Positions 42,938-52,390 of a stretch of 64,000 bases of DNA are shown one piece after another; position 1 is the stretch's first letter, and the number at the start of each line of letters is the position of its first letter. The notes beneath the pieces were generated by a model. That model had not been told where the DNA came from and did not search any database. It saw only the letters and a program-made list of their open reading frames with translations. The position numbers and the translations under genes were made by a program. The stretch lies in assembly GCF_002764115.1 (NCBI RefSeq), contig NZ_CP017940.1, forward strand, positions 2,950,501-3,014,500, given 5' to 3'. This DNA is from Phyllobacterium zundukense (GTDB lineage: Bacteria; Pseudomonadota; Alphaproteobacteria; Rhizobiales; Rhizobiaceae).

Positions 42938-43306
42938 ATGACAAGCCAACCCGACAGACAGCACGGCATTCCACTTACCGCAATCTTCAACCAGCGCTGT
43001 GCCTTGATGGCTGCGGCGTGTGATCCTGCCGGGTATCCCGATGATGCGATGGACTCGCTAATGAACACCGTGTCCATTCTGGACGAAACAATCTGGTCGA
43101 CCCCCGCAAAGAACACGAGCGACATCGCTGCCAAGCTGCGACTGGCGCTGTACTATGCCGAGGACAGGGAGGTATGGAAAATTGAAGCTCCGGAATTCCT
43201 TCACGCGATCGCCCTCGACTGGACGCGCCTGAACGCTGAACAAATGGCTGCGCAGATTGCCATGCCATGCTTGATGAGCGCGCCGTTCCTAATGGCAGCG
43301 GAATAA
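42938..43306 (+). CDS. hypothetical protein of the early (divergent) operon
   Basis: 122 residues, with GAGGA ten bases upstream of the ATG. It is helical; a stretch such as TSDIAAKLRLALYYAEDREV is typical of small rhizobial island proteins. No domain recognised. It is in the cro position opposite the repressor, yet it has no helix-turn-helix, and is followed on the same strand by the minigene and tRNA-Arg. Confidence 0.55.
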   Translation: MTSQPDRQHGIPLTAIFNQRCALMAAACDPAGYPDDAMDSLMNTVSILDETIWSTPAKNTSDIAAKLRLALYYAEDREVWKIEAPEFLHAIALDWTRLNAEQMAAQIAMPCLMSAPFLMAAE

Positions 43307-43359
43307 CCACCACCACGCCGCACGTCCTCCCAAGCAGCGGCACAACCGAGGAGAACCAC

Positions 43360-43392
43360 ATGAGAAGAAGACCGTACAAAAGAAGACGCTAA
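43360..43392 (+). CDS. 10-residue Arg-rich minigene with five AGA codons
   Basis: ATG followed by AGA AGA AGA CCG TAC AAA AGA AGA CGC and TAA, encoding MRRRPYKRRR. A strong GAGGAG site lies seven bases before the ATG, and the tRNA-Arg(UCU) that reads AGA starts 21 bases after the stop. It may be a translated regulator of tRNA use or a tiny nucleic-acid-binding peptide. It could also be a chance frame, though the ribosome site is excellent. Confidence 0.4.
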   Translation: MRRRPYKRRR

Positions 43393-43413
43393 CGGGTGGC
43401 CACCCAAACACTA

Positions 43414-43490
43414 GGACACGTGGCGCAATCGGATAGCGCAAGGGTTTTCTACACCTTGGGTTGCAGGTTCGAATCCTGCCGTGTTCGCCA
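43414..43490 (+). tRNA. tRNA-Arg (anticodon UCU)
   Basis: 77 nucleotides with encoded CCA. Acceptor GGACACG pairs with CGTGTTC, the D-stem is GCGC/GCGC, the anticodon stem AGGGT/ACCTT encloses the loop TTTCTAC (anticodon TCT), and the T-stem GCAGG/CCTGC encloses TTCGAAT. It decodes AGA and AGG, rare in the GC-rich host style. It is carried inside the element, away from the att site. Confidence 0.92.
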
Positions 43491-43510
43491 AAACAACCAC
43501 CACAAGCCAA

Positions 43511-43548
43511 GGGCGTGCCGAGAACCACATTCGCACGCCCTTTTCTTT
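43511..43548 (+). terminator. rho-independent terminator after tRNA-Arg
   Basis: GGGCGTGC (43511-43518) and GCACGCCC (43533-43540) form an eight-base stem with a 14-base loop, followed by TTTTCTTT. Confidence 0.8.
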
Positions 43549-43648
43549 GATTAGTAAATAATCCCTTAACACAACATTTAGTGTTTACACGTATATTGCG
43601 TACCAGACATATAGGGCATCCCAGACAATTTAATCTATAGGAGGGCCA

Positions 43649-43945
43649 ATGCGAGCCGATAACGACAATCGTAGCACCCTGCCCTATGGGCTGGCGCCGC
43701 GTGGATTTAAGAGAACTGAAGCTGCAGCTTATATCGGCGTGTCTGCGTCCCTATTCGATGAGATGGTAAAAGACGGCAGGATGCCCACACCGAAGCGAAT
43801 TAACACTCGGACCGTCTGGGACAGGCTTAAGATAGAAATCGCGTTTGACGCCCTTCCTGACGAGGGAGAAGCCAATCCGTGGGACGATGATATGGAGTAT
43901 GAGGTTGGTCAAGTTCCAGATGCGAGACGGAAGCGGAGAAATTGA
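43649..43945 (+). CDS. excisionase/AlpA-like helix-turn-helix protein
   Basis: 98 residues. The MerR/AlpA-type winged helix is seen in GFKRTEAAAYIGVSASLFDE followed by MVKDGRMPTPKRI, the standard pattern for directionality factors beside an integrase. The C-terminal part is acidic then basic. It overlaps the integrase start region on the same strand, so both are co-transcribed. It probably promotes excision at the tRNA-Phe att sites. Confidence 0.75.
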   Translation: MRADNDNRSTLPYGLAPRGFKRTEAAAYIGVSASLFDEMVKDGRMPTPKRINTRTVWDRLKIEIAFDALPDEGEANPWDDDMEYEVGQVPDARRKRRN

Positions 43946-45017
43946 TTTTCGTAAGCTTGTTGAGGATACAGACCGTCACGGCAACGTGAGGGTGTACCTC
44001 CGCGTAAAAGGTCAGCCGAAGATTCGTTTGCGCGAGATACCCGGCACGGATGCATTCCTCACTGAATATCGCCGCGCGCTTGCTGGAAAAACCAAGCCGA
44101 AGACTCCAAAGCCTGACACCCATTACAAACCATCGACCAAGGGTTCAATCTCCTGGCTGGTCAAACAGTATTATACTTGCGCGGAGTTCAAAGGACTCGG
44201 CGATCGCACTCAGCAAGTGCGACGGCTGATCCTTGATGCTTTTTGCCGCAAGGATGGTGATAAGCCATACGCCAAGCTTGAGCCGAAACACATACGAAAG
44301 CGTCGCGATGCGAAGTCCGACACGCCAGAGGCCGCGAATGGCATGATTAAGGCGCTACGGCAGGTATTCACATTCGCAGTCGACAACGACCACCACGACC
44401 GAAATCCTGCAAAGGACGTGCCCTATCTGAAGAGCACTGGCGATGGGTTCCACTCTTGGTCCATTGAGGAAGTCGAGCAATTCGAAAAACGCCATCCAAT
44501 CGGCACCAAGGCTCACCTGGCGATGGCTCTCTTACTCTACAGCGCGCAGCGCCGCAGCGACATTGTTGGCTTTGGACCGCATAGCGTAAAAGCCGGCAAG
44601 CTGACCTTCACGCAGGTCAAGAACGCGCGCAACAAGCCTATCACGCTGGAACTACCAGTACGACCAGAGTTGAAAGCTGTGCTCGAAGCCTCTCAGCTTG
44701 GCGAAGCAACATTCATCGTCACGGAATTTAACAAGCCATATACCTCGAATGGATTCGGTAATTGGTTTCGCAGGCGTTGTGACGAAGCGGGCCTTCCGCA
44801 TTGTTCCTCCCACGGATTACGCAAAGCAGCAGCGACACGTCTAGCCGAAGCGGATGCGAGCGAATCGGAAATCATGGCGATTACGGGCCACACTACGAGC
44901 AAGGAAGTCAGCCGGTATACGAAGGCAAAACGCCAAAAAGTCCTAGCCGAACAGGCCTTCGACCGATTCAAGAAACCGCCAGAATCAGAAAAAAGTGTCC
45001 CACCCTCGGAGGATTGA
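43899..45017 (+). CDS. tyrosine recombinase (integrase)
   Basis: 372 residues if started at 43899; ATGs at 43887 and 43920 are alternatives. The N-terminal arm-binding and core-binding parts (YLRVKGQPKIRLREIPGTD; FTFAVDNDHHDRNPAKDV) are followed by the catalytic domain with Arg in LLYSAQRRSDIVG, His-x-x-Arg in SSHGLRKAAATRLAEA, His in AITGHTTSKEVS and Tyr in SRYTKAKRQ. It lies next to tRNA-Phe, its target, and overlaps the excisionase-like gene by 47 bases. The family is typical for rhizobial tRNA-targeting islands. Confidence 0.92.
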   Translation: MRLVKFQMRDGSGEIDFRKLVEDTDRHGNVRVYLRVKGQPKIRLREIPGTDAFLTEYRRALAGKTKPKTPKPDTHYKPSTKGSISWLVKQYYTCAEFKGLGDRTQQVRRLILDAFCRKDGDKPYAKLEPKHIRKRRDAKSDTPEAANGMIKALRQVFTFAVDNDHHDRNPAKDVPYLKSTGDGFHSWSIEEVEQFEKRHPIGTKAHLAMALLLYSAQRRSDIVGFGPHSVKAGKLTFTQVKNARNKPITLELPVRPELKAVLEASQLGEATFIVTEFNKPYTSNGFGNWFRRRCDEAGLPHCSSHGLRKAAATRLAEADASESEIMAITGHTTSKEVSRYTKAKRQKVLAEQAFDRFKKPPESEKSVPPSED

Positions 45018-45075
45018 AAAAGCGGTGGGACTAATCCACTCGATAAACCATTGAATAATAAGGGGATTAGAAATG

Positions 45076-45095
45076 AAGTGGTGCCCAGACGCGGA
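45076..45095. repeat. right attachment repeat (att) within the tRNA-Phe 3' end
   Basis: The same 20 bases as at 27673-27692. It covers the last 17 bases of tRNA-Phe including CCA, so integration rebuilds a complete tRNA. Confidence 0.88.
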
Positions 45096-45154
45096 TTCGA
45101 ACCACGGACACGCGGATTTTCAATCCGCTGCTCTACCAACTGAGCTATCTGGGC
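45079..45154 (-). tRNA. tRNA-Phe (anticodon GAA)
   Basis: 76 nucleotides with encoded CCA. Acceptor GCCCAGA pairs with TCTGGGC, anticodon stem GCGGA/TCCGC encloses TTGAAAA (anticodon GAA), T-loop TTCGAAT. It is the integration target of the neighbouring element. Confidence 0.97.
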
Positions 45155-45347
45155 ACTTCAACGGCATTTCCGTTGTCCGGCTAGCCTTATCGACGGGGTT
45201 GGCTTTCCGTCAGAAGCGGGTGGGTTATAACACTAAAAATCGTGCTGTCCAGCATCCACTCGCGAATTTTTTGCCGTTTTTCTGCCTCTTGCAAAGGGCA
45301 TGCATTGATGCGTTTGTGGAAGGTGTCGGAGACGGGATTCGTATCGC

Positions 45348-46433
45348 ATGGATGAAACGGGGGAGAAAGCAGCCAAGGGCGAGACTTTTGGCTGGGGAAT
45401 TATTGGCAGCGGGGAAATTGCCCAGCGATTTGCGTCCGATCTTGTGCTTGTGCCCGGTGCGGTGCTTGCCGCCAATCACTCCCGCACAATGGCCAAAGCC
45501 GAGAGTTTTCGCGAGGCTTTCGCAAGCCAGCGTGCCTACTCCGATCTTGATTCTTTCATGGCCGACCCCGCCATCGATGCCGTCTACATCGCAACCCCCA
45601 ATTCCCTGCATCTGGCGCAGGCGCTGAAAGCCGTGCGGTCCGGCAAGGCGGTGCTCACGGAAAAGCCCCTTGCCCCGTCGCATACGGAAGCATCGGTCAT
45701 CCAGCGCGAAGCGGCACGGGTGAATGTCTTTGCGATGGAGGCTCTCTGGACATTGTTCCTGCCGGCTTTGGTTGCTGCCAAGGCCAGAATCGACGCAGGT
45801 GGGATCGGAACGATCCGCAAGATCACAGCCGAACTTGCCTATGCGCAAGAGTATCAGCCGGAGAGCCGCTTTTTCAGCCGGTCGCTCGGCGGCGGCGCCA
45901 GTCTCGATCTCGGGATCTATTGCGTGTCACTGGCCATGTACTTCCTGGGACAGCCGCAGAAGGTTTCGGGCCTCTGGCATGCCGCGCCGAACGGTGTCGA
46001 TATGTGTTCGGAGATCACGCTGCATTATGATGGCGCCGAAGCTCAGCTCTCCTCCGGTTTCGACAGGGATGGCGCCAATCACTTCATCATAGAAGGAACG
46101 GACGGCGCTATACGACTGAACGGGCCTTTCCACAAGGTGCAGCGGTTGACGACCTATCATGGCTTCGCGCAACGACCGCCCTTCGGTCCTCTCCCGGGAG
46201 TAACCGGGCTTTTCGGGAAAATCCTCGACCGGCTACCTGTTCCAGGGCGAAAAACCGAAGAGTATCCCTTCGAGGGCAATGGCCTGCAGTTCGAGGCCAT
46301 GGCCGTCATGGAGGCGATGCGGAAGGGCGAAAAGACTTCGGCTATCATGCCGCTCGCGAACAGCGTCAGCGCGCTGCGCGCCATCAGCATCGTGCTGTCA
46401 CAACCGGCGACGCCGCGTGTGATCAAGCTCTAG
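45348..46433 (+). CDS. Gfo/Idh/MocA-family oxidoreductase
   Basis: 361 residues. The Rossmann NAD(P)-binding start GWGIIGSGEIAQRFASDL is followed by IDAVYIATPNSLH and the family's EKPLAPS motif (TEKPLAPSHTEA). The C-terminal domain has ELAYAQEYQPESRFFSRSLG and GASLDLGIYCV. Such enzymes oxidise or reduce sugars and inositols; the exact substrate is not visible. It is convergent with yacG (overlap of four bases at the 3' ends). Confidence 0.88.
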   Translation: MDETGEKAAKGETFGWGIIGSGEIAQRFASDLVLVPGAVLAANHSRTMAKAESFREAFASQRAYSDLDSFMADPAIDAVYIATPNSLHLAQALKAVRSGKAVLTEKPLAPSHTEASVIQREAARVNVFAMEALWTLFLPALVAAKARIDAGGIGTIRKITAELAYAQEYQPESRFFSRSLGGGASLDLGIYCVSLAMYFLGQPQKVSGLWHAAPNGVDMCSEITLHYDGAEAQLSSGFDRDGANHFIIEGTDGAIRLNGPFHKVQRLTTYHGFAQRPPFGPLPGVTGLFGKILDRLPVPGRKTEEYPFEGNGLQFEAMAVMEAMRKGEKTSAIMPLANSVSALRAISIVLSQPATPRVIKL

Positions 46434-46642
46434 CCGCCGTCCTGTTCCTCGTCGCTGTCGTCTGCGCTTTCGACGGCGGGCAGCACATAGGCACCCGTCA
46501 ACCAGCGGTTGAGATCGATATTGCGGCAGCGCGCCGAGCAGAAGGGATAATGTTCACGCTGCGAGGGACGCTTGCATTCCGGGCAAGGCCGTGTCGGCCG
46601 CAGAGGCGTTACGTTCGCCGTGCTTTTCTTCTCGTCAGTCAA
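46430..46642 (-). CDS. yacG: DNA gyrase inhibitor YacG
   Basis: 70 residues, short zinc-finger protein with CPECKRPSQREHYPFCSARC, which holds the four Cys ligands, and NRWLTGAYVLP at the end. I start at the TTG at 46642 because no ATG lies nearby and the frame becomes unlike the family upstream; that start is uncertain. YacG binds GyrB. It follows maf by 13 bases. Confidence 0.82.
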   Translation of the reverse strand: MTDEKKSTANVTPLRPTRPCPECKRPSQREHYPFCSARCRNIDLNRWLTGAYVLPAVESADDSDEEQDGG

Positions 46643-46655
46643 GGGATCTGTCCGT

Positions 46656-47282
46656 TTAATGTCCTGAAGATTGCCAGTTGGCGTAGACCGGATAGCCTTC
46701 GCCATGCAAAAGGCTGGCTGTCTCGTAGAGCGGCAGGCCAACGACATTGCTGTAGGAGCCAACCAGTTTGACGACAAAGCCGCCTGCCAGCCCCTGGATC
46801 GCATAGCCGCCCGCCTTGCCGCGCCATTCGCCGGAGGCAAGATAACTCTCAAGCTCCTCACGCGAAAGGCGCTTGAAGCGAACGCGGGTTTCGATGAGGT
46901 CCTGGCGCAGCTTGCCCTTCGGCGTAATGAGGCATAGCCCGGTATAAACGCGGTGCGAGCGGCCGGAAAGCAGCCGCAGGCAGGCTGCCGCATCGTCGAG
47001 GATTTCAGCCTTTGGCAGAATACGCCGGCCGACCGCGACGACGGTATCGGCAGAAACGATATAGGCCCCGCCGAAATCGGTATCGGCCTTCAGTTCTTCC
47101 GCAATTTTTTCGGCCTTCAGGCGCGATAGACGGCGCGCCAGCGAACGCGGGTGCTCAGCCCGCAGCGGCGTTTCGTCCACGTCCGCAGGCAGGAGGCGAT
47201 CCGGTTCAATGCCAATCTGGCTCAGCAGTGCCAAACGGCGCGGCGAGCCCGATGCAAGAACGAATTTGTGCTGATCGCTCAT
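46656..47282 (-). CDS. maf: Maf-like nucleotide pyrophosphatase
   Basis: 208 residues. [16 protein letters not shown] is the Maf signature, followed by [20 protein letters not shown] and [17 protein letters not shown]. Maf proteins hydrolyse nucleoside triphosphates, including dTTP and UTP or modified bases, to monophosphates. It stands between infA and yacG, the usual rhizobial order. Confidence 0.93.
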   Translation of the reverse strand: MSDQHKFVLASGSPRRLALLSQIGIEPDRLLPADVDETPLRAEHPRSLARRLSRLKAEKIAEELKADTDFGGAYIVSADTVVAVGRRILPKAEILDDAAACLRLLSGRSHRVYTGLCLITPKGKLRQDLIETRVRFKRLSREELESYLASGEWRGKAGGYAIQGLAGGFVVKLVGSYSNVVGLPLYETASLLHGEGYPVYANWQSSGH

Positions 47283-47315
47283 GAAGACAATTCCTGCGAG
47301 AGGACGCGGAGCTGA

Positions 47316-47534
47316 TTATTTGAAACGGTAGGTGATACGACCCTTGGTCAGATCGTAAGGGGTCATTTCGACAAGGACCTTGTCGCCAGCCAGAACGCGG
47401 ATGCGGTTCTTGCGCATGCGGCCTGCCGTATGAGCGATAATTTCATGATCATTTTCGAGCTTTACCCGGAACATCGCGTTGGGCAACAGCTCCGTCACGA
47501 GACCAGGAAACTCCAGTACTTCTTCTTTCGCCAT
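47316..47534 (-). CDS. infA: translation initiation factor IF-1
   Basis: 72 residues, the standard S1/OB-fold protein: [20 protein letters not shown], then [20 protein letters not shown]. It binds the 30S A site with IF-2 and IF-3. The start at 47534 is confirmed by the family length. Confidence 0.97.
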   Translation of the reverse strand: MAKEEVLEFPGLVTELLPNAMFRVKLENDHEIIAHTAGRMRKNRIRVLAGDKVLVEMTPYDLTKGRITYRFK

Positions 47535-47661
47535 GCGTAGTTCTATCTCCAGAAAGGGAACTTGTGGCCGTGCTCGACCGCAATTTTGGGCGGAACCTAT
47601 AGTATTGCGCACCATTTGTGAACAAGGGAGTTCGATGCAATGTGCAGTAAAGGGAAGACGC

Positions 47662-48138
47662 TCAGACCGTCTTGCCGAAACGTTCCTGTATATGCCGTTT
47701 CAGATGGTCGCGGACATCGCGATAGGCATCCAATATCTGATTGCGGCGTCCGCGCACAAGTGTTGGATCGGGTGTCGGCCAATATTCCACATGCACGGAT
47801 GTCGTCCGCGTCAATTCCAGTGCCATATGGTGCGCCTTGGGCGACAATGTAATGATCAGGTCGAAATAATGGTCTTCCAGCTCTTCGAATGTGCGTGGGT
47901 GAGCGGAGATTCGCTTCAATCCCACCTCTTCCAGAACCTCATCGACAAAATGATCCGGCTCGCCTTTTTCGACGCCAGCCGACGCAATGTAGGTTGTTGA
48001 CGGCAACAGGCTGCGCGCCAGTGTCTCGGCGATCGGCGAACGAATCGAATTCATACCGCAGATGAACAATACCGCGCCCGGCATCGCCGCTTTGGCGGGC
48101 TCCAGGTCGTCCGGCAGTTTGTCCGGCTCGACGGGCAT
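47662..48138 (-). CDS. low-molecular-weight phosphatase family protein
   Basis: 158 residues. The P-loop is [18 protein letters not shown] (Cys-x5-Arg-Ser), the acidic loop is near [10 protein letters not shown]. This family contains tyrosine phosphatases and arsenate reductases; rhizobial members at this position are annotated as protein tyrosine phosphatase-like. The start at 48138 follows a purine-rich site; an ATG at 48171 would overlap the previous gene by 25 bases. Confidence 0.85.
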   Translation of the reverse strand: MPVEPDKLPDDLEPAKAAMPGAVLFICGMNSIRSPIAETLARSLLPSTTYIASAGVEKGEPDHFVDEVLEEVGLKRISAHPRTFEELEDHYFDLIITLSPKAHHMALELTRTTSVHVEYWPTPDPTLVRGRRNQILDAYRDVRDHLKRHIQERFGKTV

Positions 48139-48146
48139 TGGTTCGC

Positions 48147-48632
48147 CTACCCCCGCCAATGCAGCACACATACCAATGTGAAGAGGCGGCGCGCCGTGTC
48201 GAAATCCACCTCGATCTTGCCGTTGAGTCGGTCCATCAGCGCCTGTGACCCCTCATTGTGCAATCCCCTGCGCCCCATATCGATCGCTTCGATCTTGCTG
48301 GGGCTGGAAGAGCGGATCGCATCGTAGTAGCTCTCACAGATCAGGAAATAGTCCTTCACGACCTTGCGCAGCGGCGTCAGCGACAGGATATGGGTGACGA
48401 CGTCGTCGCCATTTTCGCGTGAGATGGCGAAAATCAGCCGCGATTCAATAAGGGAAATCTTGAGTCGATAGGGCCCTGCCCCGTCATCATTCACAGGGCG
48501 AAAACTGTTCTCTTCGATCAAGTCGAAGATCGCGACGGCACGCTCATGCTCAACGTCAGGCGTGGAGCGGCCGATGGTCTCGTCGAGCTCCACATCAATC
48601 AGCCGTGCATCGGTATCGCCCGTTGCTGTCAT
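48147..48632 (-). CDS. UPF0262 family protein
   Basis: 161 residues of an alphaproteobacterial family of unknown function: [20 protein letters not shown] and [20 protein letters not shown] are recognisable blocks. It lies 7 bases downstream of hisD, its constant neighbour in rhizobia. Confidence 0.9.
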   Translation of the reverse strand: MTATGDTDARLIDVELDETIGRSTPDVEHERAVAIFDLIEENSFRPVNDDGAGPYRLKISLIESRLIFAISRENGDDVVTHILSLTPLRKVVKDYFLICESYYDAIRSSSPSKIEAIDMGRRGLHNEGSQALMDRLNGKIEVDFDTARRLFTLVCVLHWRG

Positions 48633-48639
48633 TATCGCC

Positions 48640-49932
48640 CTATAGGTTCAATCGGATAGCGACGGAATTGCCATGCGCATCGAGCCCTTCCGCGCGTGCG
48701 AGTTCGATCGCCGCCGGACCCAAAGCGCGCAGCTGCTCCACACCCAGCTTCAGGATGGAGGTTCGCTTGACATAGTCAAGCACCGAAAGCCCGGAGGAGA
48801 ACCGGGCCGATCGCGCCGTGGGCAGGACATGGTTCGAGCCGCCCACATAATCGCCGATCACTTCCGGCGTATAACGCCCGAGGAAGATCGCACCGGCGTT
48901 GCGAACGCCCGCCAGCAGCAATTCGGGATTGGCCGTGGCGATCTCAAGGTGCTCGGCCGCGATGCGGTTGACGAGCGGCAGCGAGGCAATCAGATCCTGC
49001 ACCAGAATCACCGCGCCATAGTCACGCCAGCTGGCGCTGGCCGTTTCCGTTCGCGGCAGCGTTTGCAGCTGACGCTCTACCGCAGCGATCACAGCATCAC
49101 CGAACGCTTCATTGTCAGTGATCAGGATCGATTGCGCCGCGCTGTCATGTTCGGCCTGCGCCAGAAGATCAGCCGCGATCCAGTCGGGGTCATTATCGCT
49201 GTCGGCAATGATCAGAACTTCTGACGGACCGGCGATCATATCGATGCCGACGGTGCCGAACACGCGGCGTTTGGCGGCCGCCACATAAGCATTGCCGGGG
49301 CCGACGATCTTGGCGACGGGAGCAATCGTCTCCGTCCCATAGGCCAGCGCCGCAATGGCCTGCGCGCCGCCGACACGATAAATCTCCGAGACGCCGGCAA
49401 GGCGCGCAGCAACCAGCACGAGTGGATTGAGCTTGCCGTCAGGCGATGGAACCACCATGACGACGCGCTCGACACCGGCGACCTGCGCGGGCACTGCATT
49501 CATGAGGACGGAACTCGGATAGCTTGCGGTGCCGCCCGGAACATAGAGCCCGACCGCCTCGATCGCCGTCCAGCGCGAGCCGAGCTCGACGCCCAGCGCA
49601 TCCGTGTAGCGATCATCCTGCGGCATCTGCCGTGCATGGTGCGAATGGATGCGGTCGCGAGCCAGTTTCAGCGCCTCAACCGTCGCCGCGGGTGCGGAAG
49701 CTACCGCCGCATCGATCTCGGCGGACGTGATCGCAATGCCATGCTGGACAAGGTCGATCCGATCGAATCGCTGCGAATAGTCGATCAGGGCCGCATCGCC
49801 CTCGGTGCGAACCCGGCGGATGATCTCAGCAACGGCACGGTCAACGTCCTCCGACACCTCACGCTTGGTGGCAAGGAATGCGGAAAATCGGGATTCAAAA
49901 TCGGGTTCGGACTGTCTCAGCACAATTGCCAC
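48640..49932 (-). CDS. hisD: histidinol dehydrogenase
   Basis: 430 residues. It catalyses the last two steps of histidine synthesis, oxidising histidinol to histidine with NAD+. Seen: [20 protein letters not shown], the zinc and substrate region [29 protein letters not shown] and the catalytic AAEHLEI near residue 325. The length matches the family. It lies between DUF2948 and UPF0262 genes in a minus-strand run. Confidence 0.97.
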   Translation of the reverse strand: MAIVLRQSEPDFESRFSAFLATKREVSEDVDRAVAEIIRRVRTEGDAALIDYSQRFDRIDLVQHGIAITSAEIDAAVASAPAATVEALKLARDRIHSHHARQMPQDDRYTDALGVELGSRWTAIEAVGLYVPGGTASYPSSVLMNAVPAQVAGVERVVMVVPSPDGKLNPLVLVAARLAGVSEIYRVGGAQAIAALAYGTETIAPVAKIVGPGNAYVAAAKRRVFGTVGIDMIAGPSEVLIIADSDNDPDWIAADLLAQAEHDSAAQSILITDNEAFGDAVIAAVERQLQTLPRTETASASWRDYGAVILVQDLIASLPLVNRIAAEHLEIATANPELLLAGVRNAGAIFLGRYTPEVIGDYVGGSNHVLPTARSARFSSGLSVLDYVKRTSILKLGVEQLRALGPAAIELARAEGLDAHGNSVAIRLNL

Positions 49933-49944
49933 GTCACATCCTCC

Positions 49945-50382
49945 TCAGGCTTCATGCTCTGGTTTGAATGACGTTTCCCAGGCAGGTCCAAGATCGGTCA
50001 GCTGCGCCTCGATAGCCTCGACTTCCAGCCGCAACGCCTTGCCCGCCGCAAAAGTGAGTTCGACAATACCCGAGGGTGCGTCCTCAACAATGAAGTTGAT
50101 TGCCAGAAGCGCCAGGATATCGTTCGAATGCCGGCGGTCGATGCCAGTCACCTTGACGTTGCCAACGCGGTCGAAGAGCAGTGCGGTGCGGCGCCGCTCG
50201 AAACTGCGGCGGCGCTTGCCATCGGCGGCCAGTTCCCACACGAACCGGTTGACGCCGAGAACAAGTTTTTTCTCGGCAACCAGATATTCGATATCTCCCA
50301 CCTTCAGCACCGAATCCTGCAGATGCGCCGAAAGGATTCGCAGATCTTCCTCATCAAGCGCGATGAGTTTGAGAGTGTCCAT
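49945..50382 (-). CDS. DUF2948 family protein
   Basis: 145 residues. Family pattern: LKLIALDEEDLRILSAHLQD at the start, then RFVWELAADGKRRRSFERRR. It is present between murA and hisD in most Rhizobiales; function unknown. Confidence 0.88.
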   Translation of the reverse strand: MDTLKLIALDEEDLRILSAHLQDSVLKVGDIEYLVAEKKLVLGVNRFVWELAADGKRRRSFERRRTALLFDRVGNVKVTGIDRRHSNDILALLAINFIVEDAPSGIVELTFAAGKALRLEVEAIEAQLTDLGPAWETSFKPEHEA

Positions 50383-50518
50383 GTCACCCCTTTCATGACT
50401 TCTCGAGGACGTGGTGCCTGGTACAGCACCACGCTCAATTCCCTGTTAGAGGAAAGTGCGGGCAAATGGAATTATACGTTGCGCATTATCTGCATTGCCG
50501 GGGAAAAACCCAAACGGA

Positions 50519-51808
50519 TCAGTCGCTGATACGTTCGACGACCGCACCGCAGCGCGTCAGCTTTTCCTCGAGGCGTTCGAAGCCGCGATCGAGGTGATAG
50601 ACGCGGTTGACCGTCGTTTCGCCCTCGGCGGCAAGACCGGCGATGACCAGCGAGACCGAGGCACGCAGATCGGTTGCCATGACCGGCGCGCCCTTCAGGC
50701 GTTCGACGCCCTCGATTTTTGCGGTCTGGCCCGAGAGGGAAATCCTGGCGCCAAGCCGTGCCAGTTCCTGCACGTGCATGAAGCGGTTTTCGAAGATGGT
50801 CTCGGTGATATGGGACGTGCCCTTCGCCTTGGTCATCAGACCCATGAACTGCGCCTGCAGATCGGTCGGAAAGCCGGGGAACGGCTGTGTGGTGACATCG
50901 ACCGGCATGATGCCGTGGCCATTGCGAACAACGCGCAGGCCGGAATTGGTTTCGGAGATTTCCGCGCCAGCCTGGCCGAGCGTTACCAGCGCCGCGCTGA
51001 GAAGGCTGGCGTCAGCGCCTTCGAGAATGACGTCCCCGCCGGTCATTGCGACGGCCATGGCGTAGGTGCCGGTCTCGATACGATCCGGGATGACGCGGAC
51101 GCGCGCGCCGGAAAGGCTGGTGACACCTTCGATCGTGATCACCGGTGTACCCGCACCACGAACCTTTGCGCCCATGGCATTGAGGCAATCGGCGAGATTG
51201 ACGACCTCCGGCTCCTGGGCGGCGTTTTCGAGGACGGTCTCGCCCTTGGCCAGCGTCGCTGCCATCATCAAGACATGGGTCGCACCAACCGAGACTTTCG
51301 GGAAGACGTAGCGGGTGCCGATGAGGCCGCCCTTGGCGCTGGCCTTGACATAGCCGTTCTCGATCTCGATGTCGGCGCCGAGCACGCGCAGACCATCGAT
51401 GAACAGATCGACCGGACGCGTGCCGATCGCGCAGCCGCCCGGCAGCGAGACGGTGGCAACGCCCATGCGCGCCAGAAGCGGGCCTATGACCCAGAAGCTC
51501 GCGCGCATCTTGGAGACGAGTTCATAGGGCGCGGTCGTATCGACAATATTGCGCGCGGTGAAATGGATCGTGCGGGAATAGGCGCCGTCCTGGCGTTCGC
51601 GACGGCCATTGACAGAATAATCGACGCCGTGGTTGCCGAGAATGCGGATGAGCTGTTCGACGTCGGCCAGATGCGGCACGTTTTCCAGCGTCAGCGTATC
51701 GTCGGTCAGGAGCGATGCGATCATCAACGGCAAGGCCGCGTTCTTGGCACCCGAAATCGGGATGACGCCATTGAGCTTATTACCGCCAACAATCTTGATG
51801 CGATCCAT
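50519..51808 (-). CDS. murA: UDP-N-acetylglucosamine 1-carboxyvinyltransferase
   Basis: 429 residues. It transfers enolpyruvate from PEP to UDP-GlcNAc, the first committed step of peptidoglycan synthesis. [20 protein letters not shown] at the start holds the catalytic Lys region and [11 protein letters not shown] holds the fosfomycin-target Cys (C126). Length and ends match MurA. Confidence 0.97.
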   Translation of the reverse strand: MDRIKIVGGNKLNGVIPISGAKNAALPLMIASLLTDDTLTLENVPHLADVEQLIRILGNHGVDYSVNGRRERQDGAYSRTIHFTARNIVDTTAPYELVSKMRASFWVIGPLLARMGVATVSLPGGCAIGTRPVDLFIDGLRVLGADIEIENGYVKASAKGGLIGTRYVFPKVSVGATHVLMMAATLAKGETVLENAAQEPEVVNLADCLNAMGAKVRGAGTPVITIEGVTSLSGARVRVIPDRIETGTYAMAVAMTGGDVILEGADASLLSAALVTLGQAGAEISETNSGLRVVRNGHGIMPVDVTTQPFPGFPTDLQAQFMGLMTKAKGTSHITETIFENRFMHVQELARLGARISLSGQTAKIEGVERLKGAPVMATDLRASVSLVIAGLAAEGETTVNRVYHLDRGFERLEEKLTRCGAVVERISD

Positions 51809-51924
51809 ATTGTGTCACTTTCGCGGGGAAGTACCCGTCCTGTCATTGAGCCCTTTGCAGAGCCGGTTGCTGTAAACCATCACACGAAATGGTTCAAGAA
51901 AGGCTTAGGCCCTGTTTGGGCCAT

Positions 51925-52119
51925 TCATGATTCCTCTTGGGAGGAACCGGGAGGTTTTTCGTCTGCGGCGACAATTCCCTCGTCGCGTTCATCGGCGTTC
52001 CCGGCCCGGCGCGAGCGCGATTGCTGCTTTCGCCGCGCCAGATTCGCCCGCAATTGTTCAGAACGCCGCTTCTCGCGGTTGATTTGCTCCGAATTCGGGC
52101 TTTTCGACGACGAAGTCAT
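51925..52119 (-). CDS. small basic hypothetical protein
   Basis: 64 residues: SPNSEQINREKRRSEQLRAN, then an Arg-rich stretch and a Ser/Glu-rich tail. Short proteins of this pattern are common next to tRNA-Thr and murA in rhizobia. Function unknown; the Arg-rich middle could bind nucleic acid. Confidence 0.6.
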   Translation of the reverse strand: MTSSSKSPNSEQINREKRRSEQLRANLARRKQQSRSRRAGNADERDEGIVAADEKPPGSSQEES

Positions 52120-52272
52120 TAGTTGTCTCTCAAATCCTCAGAAAATTCAGTGCCATATCGGCCGTGAAAACCAGTGTTTTGGGCCCGTGCACATATTTTG
52201 CCACGAAGATTACGATTGCTTGCTTGCGATTTCGGTAATGATATGGCAGAAGTCCGCCGCGTTCGCAAATCG

Positions 52273-52347
52273 GCTGCGGTAGCTCAGTGGTAGAGCACTC
52301 CATTGGTAATGGAGAGGTCGAGAGTTCAATCCTCTCTCGCAGCACCA
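52273..52347 (+). tRNA. tRNA-Thr (anticodon GGU)
   Basis: 75 nucleotides with encoded CCA. Acceptor GCTGCGG pairs with TCGCAGC except at the last pair, anticodon stem CTCCA/TGGAG encloses TTGGTAA (anticodon GGT), T-stem GAGAG/CTCTC encloses TTCAATC. Confidence 0.95.
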
Positions 52348-52390
52348 GTTTTTCAACTGATTTCAGCCAACTCCCCCAGCGTCCGTTCTG

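Larger units (their letters stand above)
27673..45095. mobile_element. 17.4-kb integrative element at tRNA-Phe (satellite or reduced prophage)
   Basis: Bounded by 20-bp direct repeats that match the 3' end of tRNA-Phe, with a tyrosine recombinase and an excisionase-like gene beside the intact tRNA. Cargo: an O-like replication protein with intragenic iterons, a Cas2-like protein, a large repeat array, a prohead protease group without portal, capsid or large terminase, candidate defence genes, a tail-fibre group, small regulatory genes, a repressor with divergent promoters and a tRNA-Arg(UCU). This gene set fits a phage satellite or remnant rather than a conjugative element: I see no relaxase or type IV secretion gene. 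Confidence 0.85.

Noticed and set aside
27673..45095. Integrative conjugative element
   Set aside because: No relaxase, coupling protein or type IV secretion gene is present; the identifiable genes are phage-like.
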